DNA of 64,000 bases from Burkholderia lata (lineage in GTDB: Bacteria > Pseudomonadota > Gammaproteobacteria > Burkholderiales > Burkholderiaceae), in NCBI RefSeq assembly GCF_902499335.1, contig NZ_CABVQK010000002.1:708312-772311 (forward strand), given 5' to 3'. Position 1 is the first letter of the stretch. Every line of letters begins with the position of its first letter. The translations under genes were made by a program, and so were the position numbers. Shown piece by piece: positions 1 to 7,154 of this stretch. Under the pieces are notes generated by a model. The model had not been told where the DNA came from. It made no database searches and worked only from the letters and a program-made list of their open reading frames with translations.

Positions 1-136
1 ACATGTTGCCGAGACTGCTGCCGATGTTCGTCACCCCGGCAACGATTGCGACAGCAATCAGACCCGCAATCAGACCATACTCGATCGCGGTAACCCCGTT
101 TTCTTCCCGAAAGAAGCGAATCAACATTGCTTTCAT
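1..136 (-). CDS. flp: Flp-family type IVb pilin, 3' part cut off by the window edge
   Basis: The first 45 residues of a small pilin are visible; the gene runs off the left edge. Such pilins are cleaved and assembled into Tad/Flp adhesive pili. The sequence shows a short basic leader (MKAMLIRFFREENG), then the Gly/Glu processing context with E at mature position 5 (VTAIEYG) and a hydrophobic helix rich in Ala, Gly, Ile and Val, which is the Flp signature. The ATG lies behind a GAGGA ribosome-binding site. The tad assembly genes would be expected further left, outside the window; that is inferred from the family and not seen. Confidence 0.85.
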   Translation of the reverse strand, partial: MKAMLIRFFREENGVTAIEYGLIAGLIAVAIVAGVTNIGSSLGNM

Positions 137-812
137 TTTATTCCTCGTGCCTGTATTTACGTTCTTTGGCCTTTTATACGTAAACGTCCCCGCATATCCG
201 GCCGTTGCCCCGCGCTGTTCGCCACATCTGCTGTAGCGTCAACCGGGTGCGCTTTCTTTATAGATTGCCCCGAGGGGCATGGCTCATCATTTGATGCAAG
301 TTAACATTCGCGATAGTGACCTCCTCGAACGTTGTGTACCGAACCGTACATTTCCTTACATCTGCTCCGGATTCTATATCCGATCCCATTTAACTTCCAA
401 CCTCTTTTAACGACATGGATGGAAAAAAATGACCTGGAGCACAACGTATTTGTACGGTGTTTCGGTACGACTTACACATAGGATTTACGATAGGTTAGAT
501 GTGCACACCTAATCCACCAGTAAAACAATTGCCTCGTCCACCAAGCCTGCGCGGCCCCAACGTTACGTCGCACGCGTAACGCCAATGTTGTGACGTTACG
601 TTACGCGACGCTCGAAACCGTTCTCATCCGTCTGTCCTTAAACAGATTCAACAATCTTTCAATTTCCATAACTTCCTTTTCCGACAAGGAATTGCCCCGT
701 TTAAAACCTGTTGTCGAACCGTCGGCCATCGAAATGGCACGACAGTTGCAGAGTAGTCCGCGCACCACTCAACACAACGAAGTTCACAACACATTTTTAA
801 TGCGAGGACAAA
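137..812. other. Long intergenic gap between the divergent pilin and repeat-lipoprotein genes
   Basis: About 680 bases with no convincing gene. It is visibly richer in A and T than the flanking genes, especially from about 280 to 520, as expected for a regulatory region serving two divergent genes. It contains a tight 6-bp hairpin (TGCCCC GA GGGGCA, 266-279) and a cluster of CGTTACG/CGTAACG heptamers (561-605). I could not pick a convincing promoter for either gene by eye. Confidence 0.6.
561..605. promoter_or_regulatory. Cluster of four CGTTACG heptamers (possible operator)
   Basis: CGTTACG (561-567) and its exact reverse complement CGTAACG (575-581) form an inverted repeat with a 7-base spacer. 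Two overlapping direct copies follow at 594-600 and 599-605. The cluster lies about 210 bases before the first repeat-lipoprotein gene. A regulator-binding role is inferred from symmetry and density only. Confidence 0.3.
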
Positions 813-2576
813 ATGGACATTAAGGTTATCCCCCATGGCGTGTTCCGGACGACTCTGATCGCGGCCACCGTTGCAGCCATGCTTTCCCTCTCCGCGTGCG
901 GCGGTTCCGGCTCCATCAGCCAGGGTCTTGGCGGCGGCTCGAGCTCCGGCGGCGGCGATTCGATCTCGACTTCGGGTGGCGGTACGTCCGGCTCGAGCGG
1001 CACCTCGGGCACGAGCGGCACCTCCGGCACCTCCGGCACCAGCGGAAGCTCGGGCACGAGCGGTACGTCCGGCACCAGCGGAACCTCGGGAACGAGCGGA
1101 ACGTCCGGCACCAGCGGTACGTCGGGCACGAGCGGTACCTCGGGCACCTCGGGTGTGTCGTCGAACGCAGTGGGAACTGTCCTCGCAAGCAGCAGCAACA
1201 TCGTCACGGGTGTCGGCGGAACCGTCTCGGGTCTCGGCTCCGTGATCGGCAGCCAGTCGCTGCCGGGCGTCAACCCGGCCACCACGCAAGCCGCAGGCGG
1301 CATCGTGCAAAGCGTCGGCGGTGCGGTGACCGCACTCGGCAACGGCCTCGGCAACGGTCTCGGCCAGCTCGGCGCGACGAAGGATCCGCTCGGCACGACG
1401 CTGGCCAGCACGGGCGGCGTGGTCAACCAGCTCGGCGGCGCAGTCACGCAGACCGGCAACCTGGTCACGAGCCTCGGCAGCGGGCCGCTGTCGCCGCTCG
1501 CACCGGTCACGGGCGCCGTCGGCGGCCTCGTGTCGACGCTCGGCGGTGCCGTCTCGAACGGCGGCACCACCCTCACCAACGCACTGTCGACCGGCCCGAT
1601 CCAGCAAGTCACGCAGACGGTCAGCTCGGCCATCACGCCGATCACGACGATGGTCGGCCAGACGACCCAGACGATCGGCACGGCGACCGGCCTCGGTGCG
1701 CCCGTCAACACGCTGCTCGGCACGGTCGGCAACGGCCTGAACCAGGCCGGCGCCCTGCTCGCGTCGGCGGGCGGCAACCCCGTCACGACCGGCCTTGGCA
1801 ACACGGTCTCGTCGACGGGCAACACCGTGAAGGCCGTCGGCGGCCTGCTCACGGGCGGCACCGGCGGCGTGACCAACCCGCTCGCACCGCTCACTGGCCT
1901 CGTCTCGACGGTCACCGGCGCACTCGGCGGCGCAACGGGTGGCGGCAGCGGCCCGCTCGCCCCGGTCACCGGCCTCGTCTCCACGGTCACGGGCGCACTC
2001 GGCGGCGCAGCAGGCGGCGGCAGCGGCCCGCTCGCCCCGGTCACTGGCCTCGTCTCCACGGTCACGGGCGCACTCGGCGGCGCAGCAGGCGGCGGCAGCG
2101 GCCCGCTCGCCCCGGTCACCGGCCTCGTCTCCACGGTCACGGGCGCACTCGGCGGCGCAGCGGGCGGCGGCAGCGGCCCGCTCGCCCCGGTCACCGGCCT
2201 CGTCTCCACGGTCACGGGCGCACTCGGCGGTGCAGCAGGCGGCGGCAGTGGCCCGCTCGCCCCGGTCACGGGCCTCGTCTCCACAGTCACGGGCGCACTC
2301 GGCGGCGCAACGGGTGGCGGCAGCGGCCCGCTCGCCCCGGTCACCGGCCTCCTCGGCACGGTGACGGGCGCACTCGGCAGCGCGACGGGCGGCGCAGGCG
2401 GCAGCAGCCCGCTTGCCCCGGTGACGAACGTCGTGTCCACGGTGACCAGCGCGGTCGGCGCGCCGGCATTGACCGGCGGCACGGGCGCCGTCACGAACTC
2501 GGGCTCGTCGTCGAATCCGCTCGCGCCTGTCACGTCGCTGATCGGCGGCCTGCTCGGTGGCACGCACGGCAAGTAA
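813..2576 (+). CDS. Repeat-rich lipoprotein with a collagen-like Gly-X-Y tract, copy 1
   Basis: A 587-residue exported lipoprotein of unknown function. A signal peptide ends in the lipobox LSAC, putting the lipidated cysteine at residue 29, followed by Gly, so there is no Asp sorting signal at +2. Residues 57-116 are about 20 uninterrupted Gly-X-Y triplets, nearly all Gly-Thr-Ser. The middle is low-complexity Gly/Ser/Thr/Val/Leu sequence without charged residues. Residues of about 355-531 are seven 25-residue repeats built on PLAPVTGLVSTVTGAL. The start is supported by GAGGAC just upstream. A paralogue follows after 40 bases, then a TpsB-type transporter, so the three probably act together. 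A surface or matrix structural protein, or adhesin, is plausible; no enzyme motif is visible. Confidence 0.8.
   Translation: MDIKVIPHGVFRTTLIAATVAAMLSLSACGGSGSISQGLGGGSSSGGGDSISTSGGGTSGSSGTSGTSGTSGTSGTSGSSGTSGTSGTSGTSGTSGTSGTSGTSGTSGTSGTSGVSSNAVGTVLASSSNIVTGVGGTVSGLGSVIGSQSLPGVNPATTQAAGGIVQSVGGAVTALGNGLGNGLGQLGATKDPLGTTLASTGGVVNQLGGAVTQTGNLVTSLGSGPLSPLAPVTGAVGGLVSTLGGAVSNGGTTLTNALSTGPIQQVTQTVSSAITPITTMVGQTTQTIGTATGLGAPVNTLLGTVGNGLNQAGALLASAGGNPVTTGLGNTVSSTGNTVKAVGGLLTGGTGGVTNPLAPLTGLVSTVTGALGGATGGGSGPLAPVTGLVSTVTGALGGAAGGGSGPLAPVTGLVSTVTGALGGAAGGGSGPLAPVTGLVSTVTGALGGAAGGGSGPLAPVTGLVSTVTGALGGAAGGGSGPLAPVTGLVSTVTGALGGATGGGSGPLAPVTGLLGTVTGALGSATGGAGGSSPLAPVTNVVSTVTSAVGAPALTGGTGAVTNSGSSSNPLAPVTSLIGGLLGGTHGK
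981..1160 (+). repeat. Gly-Thr-Ser (Gly-X-Y) triplet tract
   Basis: About 20 successive 9-base units encode Gly-Thr-Ser or Gly-Ser-Ser, giving the Gly-every-third-residue pattern of bacterial collagen-like proteins, with Thr in place of Pro. Codon choice varies between units (ggc/gga, acc/acg, tcg/tcc/agc), which limits exact DNA repetition. Confidence 0.8.
1876..2406 (+). repeat. 75-bp in-frame tandem repeat array, seven units
   Basis: Units begin at 1876, 1951, 2026, 2101, 2176, 2251 and 2326, each exactly 75 bases, so the frame is kept. The inner five are almost identical; the first and last are diverged. A diverged eighth unit begins at 2407 after a 6-base insertion. Each encodes PLAPVTGLVSTVTGAL plus a Gly/Ala linker. 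The paralogue downstream has the same motif in about five diverged copies. Confidence 0.9.
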
Positions 2577-2616
2577 ACCAACATCCATCAATCGACAAGA
2601 CAGCGAGGAGTCAATC

Positions 2617-4038
2617 ATGTCCCAGCAACGTTCTCTCACGACAGCCGCCCTGAGCCAGTGGCGCGTGCCCCTCACGGCCTTCGCCGCCGCCTGCCTGCTG
2701 GCCGCCTGCGGCGGCGGCGGCGTGAGCTCGCCGCCGACCAGCAGCAGTAACAACCCCAGCAGCACGAGCGGCACGCCGAGCACGAGCGGCACCAGCGGCA
2801 CGTCCACCGGCACCAAGGGTGTCGTCAGCACGGTTGGCCAGACGGCCACCGACCTCGGCAGCACGGTCGGCAACATCAGCGTGCCGGGCCTCGGCGACGG
2901 CGTGACGAAGGGCGTCGGCAGCACGCTCTCCAGCACCGGCACGATCGTCGGCGCAGCCGCCGATGCCGTGAGCAATGGTCTGGGACAGATCGGGACGACT
3001 AAGGATCCGGTCGGCACGACCGTCGCCGGCCTCGGCAATGTGGTCGGCGCGACGAGCAACACGGTGTCCGGGCTGAGCTCGACGGTCAAGGCACTCGGCA
3101 CGGGCCAGCTCGCGCCGCTCGCGCCCGTCACGACCCCGGTCGGCACCGTGCTCGACACGGTGGCCAACGGCTTGACGGCCGCCGGCACGACGATCGGCTC
3201 GACGCTGTCGTCGGGCGCCGTGCAGCAAGTGACGCAGCCGCTCAGCTCGGCGATCACGCCGCTCATGATCACCGCCGGCCAGGTCACGCAACAGGTCGGC
3301 ACGACGACCGGCCTCGGCCAACCCGTCTCGGGCCTGCTCGGCCAGGTCGGTGGCGCGATCAGCTCGGCCGGCAAGCAGGTCGGCGGCACGTCGAGCCAGC
3401 CGCTCGTCGGCGACGTCGGTCAGCTCGTGACCGCGGTCGGCAACACCGTGACCAACGCGGGTGGCCTCGTCAATCCGAACGGCCCGAACGGCGCGGCACC
3501 GATCCCCGGCCTGATCACGAGCCTCGTCGGCGGCTCGACGGCGAGCGTGCAGAACGGCACGTCGTCGGGTTCCGGCTCGACGAATCCGCTCGGCGGCCTG
3601 CTGTCGGGTCTCGGCTCGACGCCGCTCGGCTCGCTCACCGGCGCACTCGGCGGCGCGACCGGCGGCTCGGGCAGCAGCCCGCTCGCCCCCGTCACGGGCC
3701 TCGTCTCCACCGTTACCGGCGCACTGAGCGGTGCGGCGGGCGGCAGCGGCGGCCCGCTCGCCCCGGTCACGAATCTCGTGTCGACGGTCACGGGCACGCT
3801 CGGCGGCGCAACGGGTGGCGCAGGCAGTGCAAACCCTCTCGCGCCTGTCACCGGTTTGCTGAATACTGTCACCGGAGCAGTTGGCGGCGCAGCAGGATCC
3901 GGTGGCGCGAGCCCGCTCGCGCCGGTCACGTCGCTGGTCGGCAGCGTCACGGGTACGGCGACGTCGGGCGGCGGCTCGACGGGCCTGCTGGCACCGGTAA
4001 CGGGGTTGCTGGGTACGCTGGGTAGCGTTGGCAAGTAA
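2617..4038 (+). CDS. Repeat-rich lipoprotein, copy 2
   Basis: A 473-residue paralogue of the preceding gene. The ATG at 2617 was chosen because GAGGAG lies just before it and it begins a normal lipoprotein signal peptide; an earlier in-frame ATG at 2557 would overlap the upstream gene. The lipobox is LAAC with the cysteine at residue 31, followed by Gly. It has a shorter Gly-Thr-Ser rich segment, a central region matching copy 1 (both carry a KDP-(L/V)-GTT motif after GLGQ), and about five diverged copies of the PLAPVT...TVTG repeat at the C-terminus. It contains NPNG, but not within a recognisable TPS secretion domain. No function is known to me; co-orientation with the transporter suggests a secreted partner. 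Confidence 0.8.
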   Translation: MSQQRSLTTAALSQWRVPLTAFAAACLLAACGGGGVSSPPTSSSNNPSSTSGTPSTSGTSGTSTGTKGVVSTVGQTATDLGSTVGNISVPGLGDGVTKGVGSTLSSTGTIVGAAADAVSNGLGQIGTTKDPVGTTVAGLGNVVGATSNTVSGLSSTVKALGTGQLAPLAPVTTPVGTVLDTVANGLTAAGTTIGSTLSSGAVQQVTQPLSSAITPLMITAGQVTQQVGTTTGLGQPVSGLLGQVGGAISSAGKQVGGTSSQPLVGDVGQLVTAVGNTVTNAGGLVNPNGPNGAAPIPGLITSLVGGSTASVQNGTSSGSGSTNPLGGLLSGLGSTPLGSLTGALGGATGGSGSSPLAPVTGLVSTVTGALSGAAGGSGGPLAPVTNLVSTVTGTLGGATGGAGSANPLAPVTGLLNTVTGAVGGAAGSGGASPLAPVTSLVGSVTGTATSGGGSTGLLAPVTGLLGTLGSVGK

Positions 4039-4182
4039 GGAGGACGGTCGCACCTTCGCAGCCGGAGCGGATGGCGCGACCGTACAAATACGACCGGCAT
4101 TGCGGCACGCGGCGCGCGGCACCCTGGTGTCGCGCGCCGGCATTACAAAGAAGACGAAAAGCAAGGCCAACGAGGAAGAACA

Positions 4183-5868
4183 ATGAAATCCAGACTCGAC
4201 AGATGGATGATGCTGCTCGCCATCGCGGCGGCAGGCACGGCACATGCACAAACGCGCGTCGGGGGTAACCCGCTCGACTCCCTCCCCCAGATCAACGCGC
4301 CGAAAACCGGTCCGAACGTGACCGTGCAGGTCGCACCGCAAGCGCCGCAGTTGCAGGAGTTGCTGTCGCGCCATCTGACGCCGACGACGTTCCAGGTCGA
4401 AGGCGTGAAGTCCGTGCCGTTCGAGGAAATCTCGCGTCGCTTCACCCCTCTCGTCGGTAAGGACATCACGATCGGCGAATTGATCGAAACCGCCAACGGT
4501 GTGACGAAGCTGTACCAGGATCGCGGCTTCGCGCTGTCGTTCGCATTCGTTCCTGCCCAGACGTTCGAGAACGGCGTCGTGCGCATCACGGTCGTCGAAG
4601 GCTATGTGTCGGACGTCAAGGTCACCGGCAAGCCCGGTGCGATGGAATCGAAGATTCGCGCGATCGCCGCGCATATCACCGCCGATCGCCCGCTGCGCCG
4701 CGCGACGTTCGAACGCTACGTAAACACGTTCGGCCTGTTACCCGGCCTCACGGTAAAGGCGAACGTACCGCCGCCGCAAACCACCGACGGTGCCACGACG
4801 CTCGAACTCGCGGTCGACCGCAAGCCGTTCAACGTCAGCACCGGTATCGACTTCAACCACCCGGGCGTCCAGGGCCTCATCACCGCCACCGAAAACGGCC
4901 TCACGTCGTTCGGCGAGCAACTGAGCATTTCCGCGCTGGCGCCGCCGGGGCGCGACAAGCAGACTTATTTCGCATTCAGCGGCGCGGTACCCGTCGGCAG
5001 CAGCGGCCTGATCACGCGCCTCGACGCGAGCACGTATCGCGGCAAGCCGACCAACAATCCGGGGCTGCCGTCATACGTGCAGCGTACGGTCAAGAACGAG
5101 AAGCTTGGTCTTTCGGCATCCTATCCGATACTGCTGAACAACCAGCGCAGCCTGCTCGGCACGGTGTCGGGCTACGCGGCGCACAACGAGGACAATTACC
5201 AGAACCAGATCAACGGCGCGACGCTCAACAACCGGTCGCAGGTTCGCGTGCTGCAACTGCAGCTCGACTACACGAACGTCCAGCCGAAACAGGTGCGAAA
5301 GTTGAGCGTCAACGTCGCCAAGGCGTTCGACATTCTCGGCGCGTCGAAATCGCAGGTCGCCCAGGCGAACGGCTCGACGATTACGTACGCCGACCCGACA
5401 TCACTGACCTTCGTCCGCACCGGCGCAACCTTCACGCAAACGAACGAATGGCCGTTCCGGATCGGCACGTCAGTATCGCTCACCGGGCAATACAGCCCCG
5501 ACTCGCTGCCGACGTCCGAGCAGATCTCGTTCGGTTCGACGCGCTACGCGCTCGGCTATCAGCCAGGCGAAGCGTCGGGCGACTCGGGATGGGGGATGTC
5601 GCTGGAGGTCAACCGCGGCTTCACGCCGGGCTGGACGTATATGAAATCCGTTACGCCGTACATCGCCTACGACATGGCGCGCGTGTACCTGCACGCGGGC
5701 ACGCCGTCGCCGAACCGCATGTCGTCGGTCGGCATCGGTGTACGTTTCACGGACAGCCGCTTCTACAGCCTCGACCTGAACGTCGCGAAGCCGGTGGGTG
5801 ACGCACCCGTCGAAAGTGCATCACGCAGCCCGCGCATCAACGCCGCATTCTCGTATCAGCTCAACTGA
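4183..5868 (+). CDS. FhaC/ShlB-type (TpsB) outer-membrane transporter
   Basis: A 561-residue Omp85-superfamily protein that in two-partner secretion moves an exoprotein across the outer membrane. It has a Sec signal peptide ending AHA, an N-terminal linker helix region, two POTRA-like segments (about residues 65-220, including the YQDRGFALSFAFVP and VVEGYVSDV signatures) and a C-terminal 16-strand beta-barrel. The conserved L6 loop motif, usually VRGY/F, reads ALGY here and is followed by GDSGW, so the Arg is replaced by Leu. It ends in Asn rather than the usual terminal Phe. A TpsA with a filamentous-haemagglutinin domain would be expected beside it; instead two repeat lipoproteins precede it, 144 bases away. 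Confidence 0.88.
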   Translation: MKSRLDRWMMLLAIAAAGTAHAQTRVGGNPLDSLPQINAPKTGPNVTVQVAPQAPQLQELLSRHLTPTTFQVEGVKSVPFEEISRRFTPLVGKDITIGELIETANGVTKLYQDRGFALSFAFVPAQTFENGVVRITVVEGYVSDVKVTGKPGAMESKIRAIAAHITADRPLRRATFERYVNTFGLLPGLTVKANVPPPQTTDGATTLELAVDRKPFNVSTGIDFNHPGVQGLITATENGLTSFGEQLSISALAPPGRDKQTYFAFSGAVPVGSSGLITRLDASTYRGKPTNNPGLPSYVQRTVKNEKLGLSASYPILLNNQRSLLGTVSGYAAHNEDNYQNQINGATLNNRSQVRVLQLQLDYTNVQPKQVRKLSVNVAKAFDILGASKSQVAQANGSTITYADPTSLTFVRTGATFTQTNEWPFRIGTSVSLTGQYSPDSLPTSEQISFGSTRYALGYQPGEASGDSGWGMSLEVNRGFTPGWTYMKSVTPYIAYDMARVYLHAGTPSPNRMSSVGIGVRFTDSRFYSLDLNVAKPVGDAPVESASRSPRINAAFSYQLN

Positions 5869-5877
5869 TCGGTCACC

Positions 5878-5904
5878 AAACAGCCCGCGCCACGCGGGCT
5901 GTTT
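5878..5904 (+). terminator. Rho-independent terminator after the TpsB gene
   Basis: A perfect 12-bp stem AAACAGCCCGCG / CGCGGGCTGTTT with a CCA loop, ten bases after the stop codon. The U tract is short (three). Confidence 0.75.
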
Positions 5905-6034
5905 CGATTAGAGTCCCCTCTATCAAACGTGGCGCGTGGTTTCACGTATTCTGGCGAAGCTCGCAACATGCCCGCCCCATGCAGACGGTCGTGCGGGCAA
6001 ATCGAACACGACATGCAAAACAAGGAGGATGACA

Positions 6035-6496
6035 ATGATTCAACTGACCCGCCCGTTGCGTGCAATCGCCATCGCCGGCGCACTGCTCGCTTGCGCCGCT
6101 CCGACGCTCGCACAAGCAGACAGCCCCATCGGCATGTGGCAGACGATCGACGACAGCACCCATCAGCCGAAGGCACTCGTGCAGATCTCCGAAGACGGCG
6201 ACGGTGCGCTGAACGGCAAGGTCGTCAAGGGCCTCGGTGCGAACGATACGCCTGATCGCCGCTGCACCGCCTGCACGGACGAGCGCAAGGATCAGCTCAT
6301 CAAGGGCATGACGATCATCAAGGCAATGAAGAAGGAAGGCGACCACTGGGACGGCGGCAACATTCTCGACCCGGAGAACGGCAAGGTCTACAAGTGCAAG
6401 ATGACGCTTGAAGACGGCGGCCAGAAACTCGTCGTGCGCGGTTATATCGGCGTGTCGCTGCTCGGTCGTTCGCAGACCTGGGTTCGCCAGCAATAA
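6035..6496 (+). CDS. DUF2147 family exported protein
   Basis: A 153-residue secreted protein. The start follows AAGGAGG with a 6-base gap; an in-frame ATG two codons earlier is too close to that site. A Sec signal peptide ends at about LAQA, followed by the typical DUF2147 opening 'PIGMW...DD' and the C-terminal 'GYIGVSLLGRSQTWVR'. The family is a small beta-barrel fold of unsettled function, often linked to envelope or stress conditions. A CTAC pair in the middle could form a disulphide. It stands alone between two terminators. Confidence 0.85.
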   Translation: MIQLTRPLRAIAIAGALLACAAPTLAQADSPIGMWQTIDDSTHQPKALVQISEDGDGALNGKVVKGLGANDTPDRRCTACTDERKDQLIKGMTIIKAMKKEGDHWDGGNILDPENGKVYKCKMTLEDGGQKLVVRGYIGVSLLGRSQTWVRQQ

Positions 6497-6529
6497 TGCG
6501 ACTCGCGCTTGAACGCGCGGCTCAATGAA

Positions 6530-6570
6530 AAAATCGGCCTGCGACGAAGTCGTCAGGCCGATTTTGTTTT
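6530..6570 (+). terminator. Rho-independent terminator after the DUF2147 gene
   Basis: Arms AAAATCGGCCTG (6530-6541) and CAGGCCGATTTT (6554-6565) enclose a loop that itself holds GACGAAGTC; a T-rich tail follows. Confidence 0.8.
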
Positions 6571-6599
6571 GGTGCGTGCGTAACTGGAACCTGCGGACA

Positions 6600-7010
6600 T
6601 CACGCTGCATGTTTCAGCGTGTCAGACGCATAGCTGCCCGGTGCGCGATACGCGGGCGCCACATTGCTGCGCGCTTCCGCCGCTTTCGATTGCGTGTGCT
6701 TGCGCATTCGCGTGGACAATTCATTGCACAGATTGACGCCTGCGTCGCCATAGAGCTCACGCATGATACTCATCAACGTACCCGTCTCGTGCCAGACCTT
6801 GAAGCGCCGATGGCAAGTTTGGTACGAAGGGTAACGGCGCGGCATGGCCGACCACGTTGCGCCACTGTAGATCACCCAGAGCACGCCGTTCAGGACGGCA
6901 CGCGTATTGGCCAACGGACGGCCGCGCAACTCGGTGCGCGGCTGCATTTCGGGCAGAAGCGGCGCGACGCAGCGCCACTCGTGTTCGGTCAGATCGCGAT
7001 ACGGTGTCAT
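6600..7010 (-). CDS. Stand-alone IS5-type transposase N-terminal (DUF4096-like) protein
   Basis: A 136-residue protein matching only the N-terminal domain of IS5/IS427-group transposases (LTEHEWRCVAPLLPE, then GRP, VLNGVLWV, GATW, MPRRYPSYQTCHRRFKVW). The start at 7010 has GAGAGG just upstream; an earlier in-frame ATG at 7040 lacks one. No DDE catalytic domain follows in any frame, and I see no terminal inverted repeats. The tail of about 50 residues is unlike transposases. It is either an IS remnant or a domesticated DNA-binding protein; the intact frame and good ribosome site favour an expressed gene. A related protein lies at 34260-34661. Confidence 0.7.
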   Translation of the reverse strand: MTPYRDLTEHEWRCVAPLLPEMQPRTELRGRPLANTRAVLNGVLWVIYSGATWSAMPRRYPSYQTCHRRFKVWHETGTLMSIMRELYGDAGVNLCNELSTRMRKHTQSKAAEARSNVAPAYRAPGSYASDTLKHAA

Positions 7011-7154
7011 GGACCTCTCCAGCCTTAGTAACCATGACACAACGATATCGGCTCACCTCAACAATGAATATAAGACAAATCCGAAAATACCCCGAGATTG
7101 CCTTAATTTGACCGGAATTGACGTTTGAATCCCGTCCATTGCCGGAAATCGCAC

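Noticed and set aside
1876..2406. Regular repeats that might be a CRISPR array
   Set aside because: Units are 75 bases with no unique spacers, stay in frame and encode a protein repeat; no cas genes are near.
648..3389. Very long minus-strand open frames opposite the repeat lipoproteins (up to about 900 codons)
   Set aside because: They mirror the GC-rich repeats of the plus-strand genes, encode Arg/Ala or Pro/Val-rich low-complexity sequence, and have no ribosome site or signal peptide. The plus-strand frames have lipoboxes and starts.
6600..7154. A complete insertion sequence around the first IS5-type gene
   Set aside because: No terminal inverted repeats, target duplication or DDE domain could be found in the flanks, so I call only the single domain gene.
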